From: Erysipelotrichaceae bacterium
Lineage (GTDB): Bacteria; Bacillota_I; Bacilli_A; Erysipelotrichales; Erysipelotrichaceae
Assembly (NCBI GenBank): GCA_024684175.1
Contig: JAIKXJ010000069.1
Coordinates: 1-12,738, forward strand
Direction: 5' to 3'
Length of the DNA: 12,738 bases
Shown here: one piece after another, positions 6,737-12,738 of the stretch
Layout: every line of letters begins with the position of its first letter
Numbering within the stretch: position 1 is the stretch's first letter
Position numbers and translations under genes: made by a program
Notes under the pieces: model-generated
The model's input: only the letters and a program-made list of their open reading frames with translations
Databases searched by the model: none
What the model was told of the DNA's origin: nothing

Positions 6737-7732
6737 TCATTCCCTGGATAAGGAAAAATGTCCGTAGACCTCAAGTCCCAGCGCCAGTAAGGCGATGATC
6801 ACTTCGACAGCCGTGACTAACGGCACCAGATCGAAGATCAGGTCCACCGCCAGGAAGAACAGCAGCGCAAAGGCAGCGATCTGATACGGGTTGAACTTCT
6901 TTTTCTCTTCTTTGGCGATCTCCTCTTTTTCCAGCTCTTCTTCCTCTTCGTTGATCAGTTCGACGATGTCGGCAGAAGTGATGACGCCTAAAATCCCGTT
7001 GTTCTCCTTGCTGAGGACCGGGATGGAATCTTCGGAATAATCCGCCAGACGGTCCACGGCCGCATCGGTGATCGTTTCCTTGTCATAGACGAACGGATAG
7101 GAAAGGATGATCTTCTCGTCGAGATCCTCGTCTTTCTTGGTGATCAGCAGGTCGCGCAGCGTCAGGGCACCGTAGAAACTGCCGTCCTTGACGATGTAAA
7201 GCGTCTCGATGTTGTCGTTATCTTCCGCTTCCTCGATAAGCTGATCGATCATCTTCTTGATGCCGATGCCGTATTCCAGCGTGATGTAGTTGGTCGTCAT
7301 CAAAGAACCGAACTCATCGTCTTTATAGGACTGTAAGAGCTGGATATCGGACTTGGACTCCGGTTCGATGAGGGAGATGATCTCCGAAGCCTTTTTCTCA
7401 TCGAGTTCTTCCAGGATATCGATCGCATCGTCGGCATCCATCTCTTCCAGAATATCGGCTGCCGATTCGTTTTCCAGTTCGGCGAAGTACTTGTCGACAT
7501 CCTCGTCGAGATAAGCAAAGATCCTCGATGTCGCTTCGATGCCGATGGCCTTATACAGACGTTTTCTTTCTTCCGGCGAAAGATAGGTCAGTGCATCGGC
7601 GATATCGTTGTCATGATAGTTGGTCAGCGTCTGGGCCAGCAGCTTGGAATTTTTGGTCTTGCGTATCAGATCGAAAATTTCCTGGGTATAATTTCTCTCC
7701 TCAATGTTTTCTTCCATGTATCTGTTATCCAT
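6737..7732 (-). CDS. MgtE-like magnesium sensor domains (N + CBS pair) on two membrane helices, no channel domain
   Basis: The 331-residue product starts like the magnesium channel MgtE. It has an MgtE intracellular N domain (about 30-135, ADILEEMDADDAIDILEEL type repeats), the linker FGSLMTTNYITL (141-152), and two CBS domains (about 143-200 and 210-263). A Glu-rich helix (263-279) follows. Where MgtE has five transmembrane helices, this protein has only two hydrophobic segments (about 284-304 and 306-324) and ends seven residues later. Full MgtE is about 450 residues. The 100 bp downstream contain no lost channel sequence, so this is not a simple frameshift. It starts at the ATG 7730-7732 with a strong GGAAGGAG site, 15 bp after the mgtA stop, so the two form an operon. 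A role as a membrane-bound magnesium sensor that modulates the ATPase is my inference. Confidence 0.85.
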   Translation of the reverse strand: MDNRYMEENIEERNYTQEIFDLIRKTKNSKLLAQTLTNYHDNDIADALTYLSPEERKRLYKAIGIEATSRIFAYLDEDVDKYFAELENESAADILEEMDADDAIDILEELDEKKASEIISLIEPESKSDIQLLQSYKDDEFGSLMTTNYITLEYGIGIKKMIDQLIEEAEDNDNIETLYIVKDGSFYGALTLRDLLITKKDEDLDEKIILSYPFVYDKETITDAAVDRLADYSEDSIPVLSKENNGILGVITSADIVELINEEEEELEKEEIAKEEKKKFNPYQIAAFALLFFLAVDLIFDLVPLVTAVEVIIALLALGLEVYGHFSLSRE

Positions 7733-7747
7733 GTCGGCTCCTTCCTA

Positions 7748-10363
7748 TCAGATCCACTTCTTGAATCTGGAAATGTAGATATTCTTCATGATCTGCGCGA
7801 TCAGCATATAGACGACCATCAGTCCTGCCAGATAGAACAGATACGTATAAGGCAGCGGCTTCATGTCCAGGATGTATGCCAGATCGCTCATGCCGATGAC
7901 CAGGGTCACCACGACGACCGCCAGCGTCGACAGGATCAGTTCCCTGCCGGCCTTCCCCGAAGCAAACGGCAGCTTATGGGTACGGATGGTATGGATGACC
8001 AGGGTCTGGGAGATGACGCCGAAGATGAACCAACCGCACTGGAAGTATTCCGCCTGTTCCGGGGTCTTATAACCGAAGATGAACCACAAGACCGCAAAAC
8101 ACAGAACGTCCAGCAAGGTCGAAGCCAGTCCGAAATAAAACATGAACTGCTTCAAAGATGTCGTATCCCACTCCATCGGTTTACGGATGTATTCTTCTTC
8201 GACATTGTCATAAGGCATGCCGAACTGAGCAAAGTCATTCAATATGTTCTGCACCAGGATGTGGACCGGCTTGAGCGGCAGAAACGGCAGAACGAGCGAA
8301 GCGATCAGAACGGAGATCATGTTGCCGAAGTTTCCGGAGATCGCCATCTTGAGATACTTGTTCATGTTGGCGAAGGTCCTTCTTCCTTCCTTGACACCTT
8401 CGTCCAGGACATTGAGGTCCTTTTCGAGCAGGATGATGTCCGCCACTTCCTTGGCGATATCGACGGCCGTATCCACGGAGATGCCGACGTCGGCCTGTTT
8501 CAAAGGCGGCGCATCGTTGATGCCGTCACCCATATAGCCGACCACATGTCCGAGATCCTGGAAGGTCTCCACGATCCGCTTTTTCTGCAGCGGATTGAGC
8601 TTGGCAAAGACCTGCGCTTTCTTGCAGGCATTCTTGAGCTGGCCGTCGTTCATCATCTCGATGTCCGAACCGGAATAGGAATTTGAGGTATCGATGCCGA
8701 TCCTCTGGCAGATATTGATCGCAACGGCTTTGGAATCGCCGGTCAGTACGACCGTCTTGATGCCGTTGTCTTTCAAAGCTTTGATAGCCGAGATCGCCGA
8801 CTCTTTCGGCGGATCCAGGAAACCGATGAAACCTAGCAGGACCATGTCCTTCTCATCTTCCGAAGTGAAGGCATCGACATCCGGGATCTCATTCTTCTGG
8901 GCGACGGCGATGACGCGGATGCCTTCCGCTCCGTTGTCTTCCGAGATCTTGTAGGCATTCTTGCGCAGCTCCTCGTTCATCTCCTTCACTTCACCGTCGA
9001 TCTCCACGTAAGCGCAGTTGGCGATGATCTCATCGACCGCCCCCTTCGTGATCAGCTGCCGCTTCAGTTTGCGGTCGCGTAATACGACCGACATCTTCCG
9101 TCTGGCAAAATCAAAGGGGATCTCATCCTCACGGACATACGACCGCTTGAGATAATCGAGACCTTCCTTCTCACCGCGGGAGATGATGGCGCGGTCCATC
9201 AGGTTCTTGAGACCGGTCTGGAAATAGGAGTTCAGAAAGGCATGTCTCAAGATGCGGATGTCTTCCTTGCCGGAAGCATCGAGGTATTTTTCCAGGATGA
9301 TCTCATCCTGGGTCAGCGTTCCCGTCTTGTCGGTACACAAGATATCCATCTCGCCGAAAGTCTGGATCGAACCGAGCTTCTTGACGATGGTCTTCTTCTT
9401 CGACATCGAGATGGCACCTTTGGCCAAAGAAGACGTGATCATGACCGGAAGCATCTCCGGCATCAGTCCGACGGCGATCGTGATCGCAAAGATCAGAGAA
9501 TCCAACAGATCGTTCTTGGTCAGATAGTTGGTGATGAAGATCACCGGTACCATCACCAGCATGAAACGGATCAAGAGCTTGCTGATGGACTCCATGTTCT
9601 GATCGAAGACCGATTTCTCTTCCTGGCTCTCCAAGCTCTTGGACATCGTTCCGAAGTAGGTGTCATTGCCTGTGGAAAGTACGATGGCTCTCGCCGCGCC
9701 GGAGACGATATCGCAGCCCATGAAACCGATATTGGAAAGATCGGTGATGTTCTCGTAGTCTCTTTGATCGGTGTACTTCTCCACCGGATTGGATTCACCG
9801 GTCAGCTGTGCCTGATCGACGAAAAGGTCCTTGGTCTCGATGAAACGCACATCGCCCGGGATCAGGTCGCCGGAACCCAGGATGACCAGGTCCCCCGGCA
9901 GACAGTCTTCGATGGAGATCTGTTTCTTCATGCCCTGGCGCACGACATTGACCTTGGTCACGATCATCTGCTGCAATGCTTTGGCTGCCGCATCCGATTT
10001 CTGTGATTGTATGAACGAAGTCGCCGAAGAGATCGTGACGATGATCAGCAGCATCAAGATCGTGGCATAAGAAGGAACGGGCGACAGCACGACATCCGTG
10101 AAATAGCTCACACCGACGACGATGAGCAGCACGATGTTGAACGGATTGATGATCGCTTCCTTGAGACGCGAAAAGACGGAATCTTTCTTTCCGCTGTTTA
10201 TGATGTTGGGACCGTATTTCTCTCTTCCTGCTTCGATCTGTTCCCCGCTCAGTCCGTCGTTACTGATCGAAAAACGATCGTAGACTTCATTGACGGAAAG
10301 CGCAGAAAAAGCCGTCAGTTTTTCTTCGACACGGTCCGATATCCGATTGGTTTTCTTTTCCAT
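7748..10363 (-). CDS. mgtA: Magnesium-transporting P-type ATPase (MgtA/MgtB type, P3B)
   Basis: The 871-residue protein is a complete P-type ATPase that would import Mg2+ across the cytoplasmic membrane at the expense of ATP. Visible motifs: actuator TGES (188-191), M4 ion-site sequence VGLMPEMLP (298-306), phosphorylation site DKTGTLTQDE with D345, ATP-binding KGA (440-442), TGDS (541-544), and the hinge MGDGINDAPPLKQADVGISV (611-630). The PEMLP motif followed by an SSLAKGAISMSKKK-like stretch, and the M5-M6 region NFGNMISVLIASLVLPFLPL with QNILNDFAQFGMPYDN, are specific to MgtA/MgtB rather than calcium or sodium pumps. It is slightly shorter than enterobacterial MgtA (about 900). The start is the ATG 10361-10363 with GGAGG 8 nt upstream, which is itself buried in a leader hairpin. 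It is followed by the MgtE-like gene. Confidence 0.95.
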   Translation of the reverse strand: MEKKTNRISDRVEEKLTAFSALSVNEVYDRFSISNDGLSGEQIEAGREKYGPNIINSGKKDSVFSRLKEAIINPFNIVLLIVVGVSYFTDVVLSPVPSYATILMLLIIVTISSATSFIQSQKSDAAAKALQQMIVTKVNVVRQGMKKQISIEDCLPGDLVILGSGDLIPGDVRFIETKDLFVDQAQLTGESNPVEKYTDQRDYENITDLSNIGFMGCDIVSGAARAIVLSTGNDTYFGTMSKSLESQEEKSVFDQNMESISKLLIRFMLVMVPVIFITNYLTKNDLLDSLIFAITIAVGLMPEMLPVMITSSLAKGAISMSKKKTIVKKLGSIQTFGEMDILCTDKTGTLTQDEIILEKYLDASGKEDIRILRHAFLNSYFQTGLKNLMDRAIISRGEKEGLDYLKRSYVREDEIPFDFARRKMSVVLRDRKLKRQLITKGAVDEIIANCAYVEIDGEVKEMNEELRKNAYKISEDNGAEGIRVIAVAQKNEIPDVDAFTSEDEKDMVLLGFIGFLDPPKESAISAIKALKDNGIKTVVLTGDSKAVAINICQRIGIDTSNSYSGSDIEMMNDGQLKNACKKAQVFAKLNPLQKKRIVETFQDLGHVVGYMGDGINDAPPLKQADVGISVDTAVDIAKEVADIILLEKDLNVLDEGVKEGRRTFANMNKYLKMAISGNFGNMISVLIASLVLPFLPLKPVHILVQNILNDFAQFGMPYDNVEEEYIRKPMEWDTTSLKQFMFYFGLASTLLDVLCFAVLWFIFGYKTPEQAEYFQCGWFIFGVISQTLVIHTIRTHKLPFASGKAGRELILSTLAVVVVTLVIGMSDLAYILDMKPLPYTYLFYLAGLMVVYMLIAQIMKNIYISRFKKWI

Positions 10364-10367
10364 ATAA

Positions 10368-10390
10368 AAAGCCTCCTAAACGGCGGCTTT
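10368..10390 (-). promoter_or_regulatory. Hairpin that sequesters the mgtA Shine-Dalgarno
   Basis: In the mRNA AAAGCCGCC (10390-10382) can pair with GGAGGCUUU (10376-10368), eight pairs and one G-A mismatch around a GUUUA loop. The right arm contains the whole GGAGG that serves mgtA, and UUUUUAUAUG with the start codon follows. Folding should block initiation. It could also act as a weak intrinsic terminator, but only two U residues remain unpaired before the run is broken. The left arm is shared with the competing stem at 10425-10431. Confidence 0.6.
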
Positions 10391-10431
10391 CATTGACTCA
10401 TAACACTCGAAAAAAGTCAGTCACAGCCGCC
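10382..10431 (-). promoter_or_regulatory. Competing (anti-sequestering) stem in the mgtA leader
   Basis: GGCGGCU (mRNA 10431-10425) is a perfect complement of AGCCGCC (10388-10382). Inside it UGACU-type repeats at 10419-10423 or 10415-10419 can pair with AGUCA at 10394-10398, extending the hairpin. This fold uses seven of the nine bases needed as left arm of the Shine-Dalgarno-sequestering hairpin, so both cannot form together. When this stem forms, GGAGG is free. Confidence 0.55.
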
Positions 10432-10474
10432 ACATCACGATAATGCACGATAAAGGGATCTCAGCAGCTTCCAT
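10421..10474 (-). CDS. Possible 17-residue leader peptide of mgtA
   Basis: An ATG at 10472-10474 opens a frame encoding MEAAEIPLSCIIVMWRL and ending in TGA at 10421-10423. The stop lies one base past the GGCGGCU arm of the leader stem, so a ribosome finishing this peptide would cover that arm. A Shine-Dalgarno-like AAAGG lies about 11 nt upstream. A small GTTC/GAAC hairpin in between would shorten the effective spacing. The early acidic and proline residues (E2, E5, P7) recall the logic of enterobacterial MgtL, whose acidic/proline codons make ribosomes magnesium-sensitive, but there is no sequence similarity. Translation is unproven and a 17-codon frame can arise by chance. Its placement is what argues for it. 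Confidence 0.42.
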   Translation of the reverse strand: MEAAEIPLSCIIVMWRL

Positions 10475-10500
10475 AGTTCTTAGAACCTTTCTTCAATCAT

Positions 10501-10531
10501 ATTTTAACCCAAAGGAAGTAATATAAATCAA
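10501..10531 (-). promoter_or_regulatory. Possible mgtA promoter
   Basis: Minus-strand TTGATT (10526-10531) and TAAAAT (10501-10506) are separated by 19 nt, slightly longer than ideal. Transcription would start near 10493 and give a leader of about 130 nt containing the 17-codon frame and both alternative hairpins. The region between the reductase stop and this promoter shows no convincing terminator, only short A/T repeats. Confidence 0.4.
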
Positions 10532-10549
10532 AATTTTCACAAAAACAGA

Positions 10550-11461
10550 TCACGGCAGAGTGTTTCCTGCCGAAAGGTAAAGATCATACCAGTCTTTCCT
10601 GTCCAAGACGATCTGTGCAGCCTGCGCCGCCGAACGGATATGTTCCGTATTCGCCGTTCCCAGAACGACCTGTACCTTCAGCGGCAGACGCAAGAGCCAG
10701 GCATAAGCGAGCGCATCCTTGTTGCAGCCGTATTTTGCCGCCAGTTCTTCCAGTTTCCGGTTGAGATCTTCATAACGTTCCGAATTCAAGAAGGTCCCTT
10801 CAAAATACCCGATCTGCAACGGCGACCAGACCTGCAGGATCTTGTCTTCTTTCCGCAGATATTCCAGGGTACCGGCATCGCGCATGACCGCCGCCTCATT
10901 GCCCATATCGACATTGAGTCCGGCATCGATCAAAGGCGTATGGACGATGGACATCTGCAGCTGATCGGCAAAAAGCTTCTCACTTATCCCCTCTTCCAGG
11001 AGCTCCATCTGGAAACGGTTCATATTGGACACGCCGAATGACAGGACTTTGCCGCTGTTTTTCAGTTCGGCAAAAGCCTTTCCGACTTCCTCCGTCTCCA
11101 TCAGCACATCCGGCCGATGCAGCAGCAAAGAATCCAGATGGTCGGTCTGCAGTCTTTCCAGAATGCCTTCGACGCTCTTCATGATATGTTCATAAGAAAA
11201 ATCGAAAAATCCTCTGCGTATCCCGCACTTGGACTGAAGGAACATCTTCTCCCGGTATTCCGGATGTTTCTTCAGAAACGCTCCGAAGATCTCTTCGCAA
11301 TGTCCGCCTCCGTAGATATCCGCATGATCGAAAAAATTGATGCCCTCATCCAGAGCCGTCCGTATATATCCTTCCGTCTGTTTCTCATCAAGAGACGCGA
11401 TGCGCATACATCCGCAGGCGATCACCGACACTTCTTTATCATTGATCCTGACCGTTTTCAT
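10550..11461 (-). CDS. Aldo-keto reductase (YdhF-like)
   Basis: The 303-residue protein is a full-length NAD(P)H-dependent aldo-keto reductase with a TIM-barrel fold. The catalytic tetrad is visible: D45 and Y50 in FFDHADIYGGG, K78 in QSKCG, and H115 in LLLHRPD. Conserved SFGVSN follows (about residues 140-145), then the LPLKVQVVLGTANTEHI cofactor-binding region near the C-terminus. The GGHCEEIFGAFL stretch and overall length match the E. coli YdhF group of oxidoreductases, whose substrates are undefined. The ATG at 11459-11461 has a near-perfect GAAGGAGG site 6 nt upstream. It lies 80 bp after the Hsp70-like gene and 186 bp before mgtA on the same strand. No functional link to magnesium is evident. 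Confidence 0.92.
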   Translation of the reverse strand: MKTVRINDKEVSVIACGCMRIASLDEKQTEGYIRTALDEGINFFDHADIYGGGHCEEIFGAFLKKHPEYREKMFLQSKCGIRRGFFDFSYEHIMKSVEGILERLQTDHLDSLLLHRPDVLMETEEVGKAFAELKNSGKVLSFGVSNMNRFQMELLEEGISEKLFADQLQMSIVHTPLIDAGLNVDMGNEAAVMRDAGTLEYLRKEDKILQVWSPLQIGYFEGTFLNSERYEDLNRKLEELAAKYGCNKDALAYAWLLRLPLKVQVVLGTANTEHIRSAAQAAQIVLDRKDWYDLYLSAGNTLP

Positions 11462-11520
11462 GCAAAGCCTCCTTCAAGCCCATCATAACAAAAGACCCTT
11501 CTTTTTCCCCGCCTTTGCAT
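11460..11520 (-). repeat. Inverted repeat spanning the aldo-keto reductase ribosome-binding site and start
   Basis: ATGCAAAG (11460-11467) and CTTTGCAT (11513-11520) are perfect 8-nt inverted copies separated by 45 nt. In the minus-strand transcript the downstream copy includes the start codon (CTTTGCATG) and the loop contains GAAGGAGG. A stem here would hide the start codon if transcription begins upstream of 11520. A weak AAAAGA/TCTTTT hairpin (11490-11505) lies within the loop. The repeat is real, a role is not shown. Confidence 0.35.
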
Positions 11521-11541
11521 CTGTACTTTCATTACAAATCA

Positions 11542-12738
11542 TCAGCCCAGCGGGATCTCCACGACTTCCGCCATCTTCGACAGACAGCTCTCGATCTGCA
11601 AAGAGATCTCCTTGACCAGACGTTCGGAGATATCCTGATTGCGCTCTTCCTCGAGCTTTTCGTACATGGACTTTTTCACTTGTTCCGAGATGACGTCGAT
11701 CCTTCCCTTCAGATAGGAACGCGGAATGACCTTGCGCACCGGTGTCGGGATATTGGAATTGAGCAGGATCTCCTGCATCTTGTCCTTGCCCAGAGCCAGG
11801 ATCAGCAGCGAGACGACCGCTCCGGCGATGATGCCCGGCAAGCCGTTGGCGATCAGAGCCACACCACCGCCGCCGCAAAGCAATCCGATCACGATCGAGA
11901 TCGTCGCATCGATCAGCCAGGTGATCTCGTTCACCGCAAAGAGGCTCTTCGCTTCGACATCGATCCGGATATCGCTCATCGATAAAAAGGAATTCAGTGA
12001 CAGTGAAGAATAAGGGATGTTGTGCTTCACACAGATCGGCATCGTATATTCTTCCAGTTCAAAGGAGACCGTCTTCAGCCACTTGGCGACCGGCTTCATC
12101 AGTAAGCTCCTCGCCTCGTCGGAATGCAGATACTTGTCGATCTGTTTCTCCATCAGCGGATCGATATCGGACAGTTTCTCGATAGACCCGTCGCGCCAGT
12201 TCTCGGCGATCGGCAGGGCCACATGTTCCAGGATCGGCGTGACCATCTCCTCCACCGCATCGAGATACAGCTCGCTGATGTGGCCGGCGACGCACTGTTC
12301 GACCGTCGTCGATTCTACCAGAGCCGAGACTTCTTTTTTGAACTGCCGCAGTTCTTCGTCGATCCTGCCGCACATGGACAGTCCCGAAGCGACGGAGAAT
12401 TCCGGTTCACCGGAGCTGATCACGACCGCATCCTCGAAGATCTCCTGACACCACTTGCGGATGACCGGCATCTTGGAGACACCGCCGGTCAGAAAGATCA
12501 GTTCGGGCTGCTGACTGCCGATGGCTTCTTTGGCCTGTTTCAGGCTGTCGAGAAAGACTTCCTTGAACGAACGTCCGTCAAGCCGTTCGACCTTATCGTT
12601 CAGCAACTTCTCGGCAATCGAAGCATCGATGCGCAGAGTGAACTTCACCGGCAGGATCCCCTGTCTTAAGGAAAGCGTCGTGCTGCATTCATTGTCTTTC
12701 CAGTAATCCTCATCGGAGAAATACTTCTCCTTCAGTCT
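11542..12738 (-). CDS. Hsp70-like ATPase with membrane-type C-terminus (partial, runs off right edge)
   Basis: The frame is open to the window edge, giving 398 visible residues, so the true start lies beyond 12738 and the internal GTG at 12646-12648 is not a start. The first 125 or so residues are the end of an actin-fold Hsp70 ATPase: LIFLTGGVSKMP (visible residues 80-91) is the adenosine/phosphate motif (DnaK-type LVGGxSRxP), and EPEFSVASGLS (111-121) corresponds to the DnaK sequence around NPDEAVAxGAA. What follows is not a DnaK substrate-binding domain. There are long charged helices, then two Gly-rich hydrophobic segments (about 273-316, around LLCGGGGVALI) and a final amphipathic helical tail of 70 residues. 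It looks like a membrane-associated Hsp70 relative. It is the upstream neighbour of the reductase gene, and client and role are unknown. Confidence 0.82.
   Translation of the reverse strand, partial: RLKEKYFSDEDYWKDNECSTTLSLRQGILPVKFTLRIDASIAEKLLNDKVERLDGRSFKEVFLDSLKQAKEAIGSQQPELIFLTGGVSKMPVIRKWCQEIFEDAVVISSGEPEFSVASGLSMCGRIDEELRQFKKEVSALVESTTVEQCVAGHISELYLDAVEEMVTPILEHVALPIAENWRDGSIEKLSDIDPLMEKQIDKYLHSDEARSLLMKPVAKWLKTVSFELEEYTMPICVKHNIPYSSLSLNSFLSMSDIRIDVEAKSLFAVNEITWLIDATISIVIGLLCGGGGVALIANGLPGIIAGAVVSLLILALGKDKMQEILLNSNIPTPVRKVIPRSYLKGRIDVISEQVKKSMYEKLEEERNQDISERLVKEISLQIESCLSKMAEVVEIPLG

Noticed and set aside
7613..8686. 357-codon open frame on the plus strand, antisense to mgtA, with others at 9242-10006, 12124-12669 and, opposite the phosphoesterase, 1896-2525
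   Set aside because: Each lies opposite a gene with clear family motifs. The translations are rich in His, Asp, Arg and Gln without any recognisable domain, as expected from the mirrored codon bias of GC-balanced genes.
10480..10500. Six-codon frame MIEERF just upstream of the 17-codon leader frame
   Set aside because: Its ATG directly abuts the predicted -10 box, so the transcript probably starts within or after it, and it has no ribosome-binding site.
10364..10549. M-box (ykoK) or yybP-ykoY riboswitch upstream of mgtA
   Set aside because: The conserved core sequences of these classes, such as the M-box opening and the GGGGAGUAG-type element, are not present. The structured leader is of another kind.
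1..12738. CRISPR arrays, tRNA or rRNA genes, prophage genes
   Set aside because: No spaced direct repeats, cloverleaf-like sequences, ribosomal RNA signatures or phage structural or integration genes were seen on either strand.

Overview
The window looks like chromosomal DNA of a mid-GC member of the Bacillota. An Erysipelotrichia-like lineage is my best guess, from the flavour of the transposase, the Y-polymerase/YolD pair and the Shine-Dalgarno-rich gene starts, but the sequence does not prove it. Eleven protein genes and an insertion-sequence edge are supported. All are on the minus strand except one metallophosphoesterase. Ribosome-binding sites are mostly strong (AAGGAGA, GGAAGGAG, GGAGG).

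Layout from left to right. Positions 1-136 are the 5' end and outer terminal repeat of an IS3-type insertion sequence that continues off the left edge. At 191-961 (-) is a CX5R phosphatase of the atypical lipid/tyrosine phosphatase family, divergent from a UshA/CpdB-type metallophosphoesterase at 1053-2573 (+). That gene converges on rho (2585-3919, -) through a two-sided terminator that overlaps both stop codons. Rho is translationally coupled to an uncharacterised 126-residue gene (3919-4299) and a promoter lies upstream of the pair. Next is a translesion cassette, a UvrX-like Y-family polymerase overlapping a YolD-like gene (6325 down to 4398). A 66-residue orphan with a strong terminator follows (6429-6629).

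The right half is a magnesium module: an MgtA-type P-type ATPase (7748-10363) followed 15 bp later by a protein with MgtE's cytosolic sensor domains but only two membrane helices in place of the channel (6737-7732). Further upstream are a YdhF-like aldo-keto reductase (10550-11461) and an Hsp70-like ATPase with a membrane-type C-terminus that runs off the right edge.

The most interesting element is the roughly 130-nt leader of mgtA. It carries a possible 17-codon ORF (MEAAEIPLSCIIVMWRL) whose stop codon abuts one arm of a GC-rich stem. The partner arm of that stem is also the left arm of a second hairpin that buries the mgtA Shine-Dalgarno. The two folds exclude each other, so leader translation could switch mgtA, analogous in logic to enterobacterial mgtL/mgtA but with unrelated sequence and no visible M-box. 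With the truncated MgtE-like sensor in the same operon, this suggests a two-level magnesium control unit: the arrangement is seen in sequence, the mechanism is inferred.
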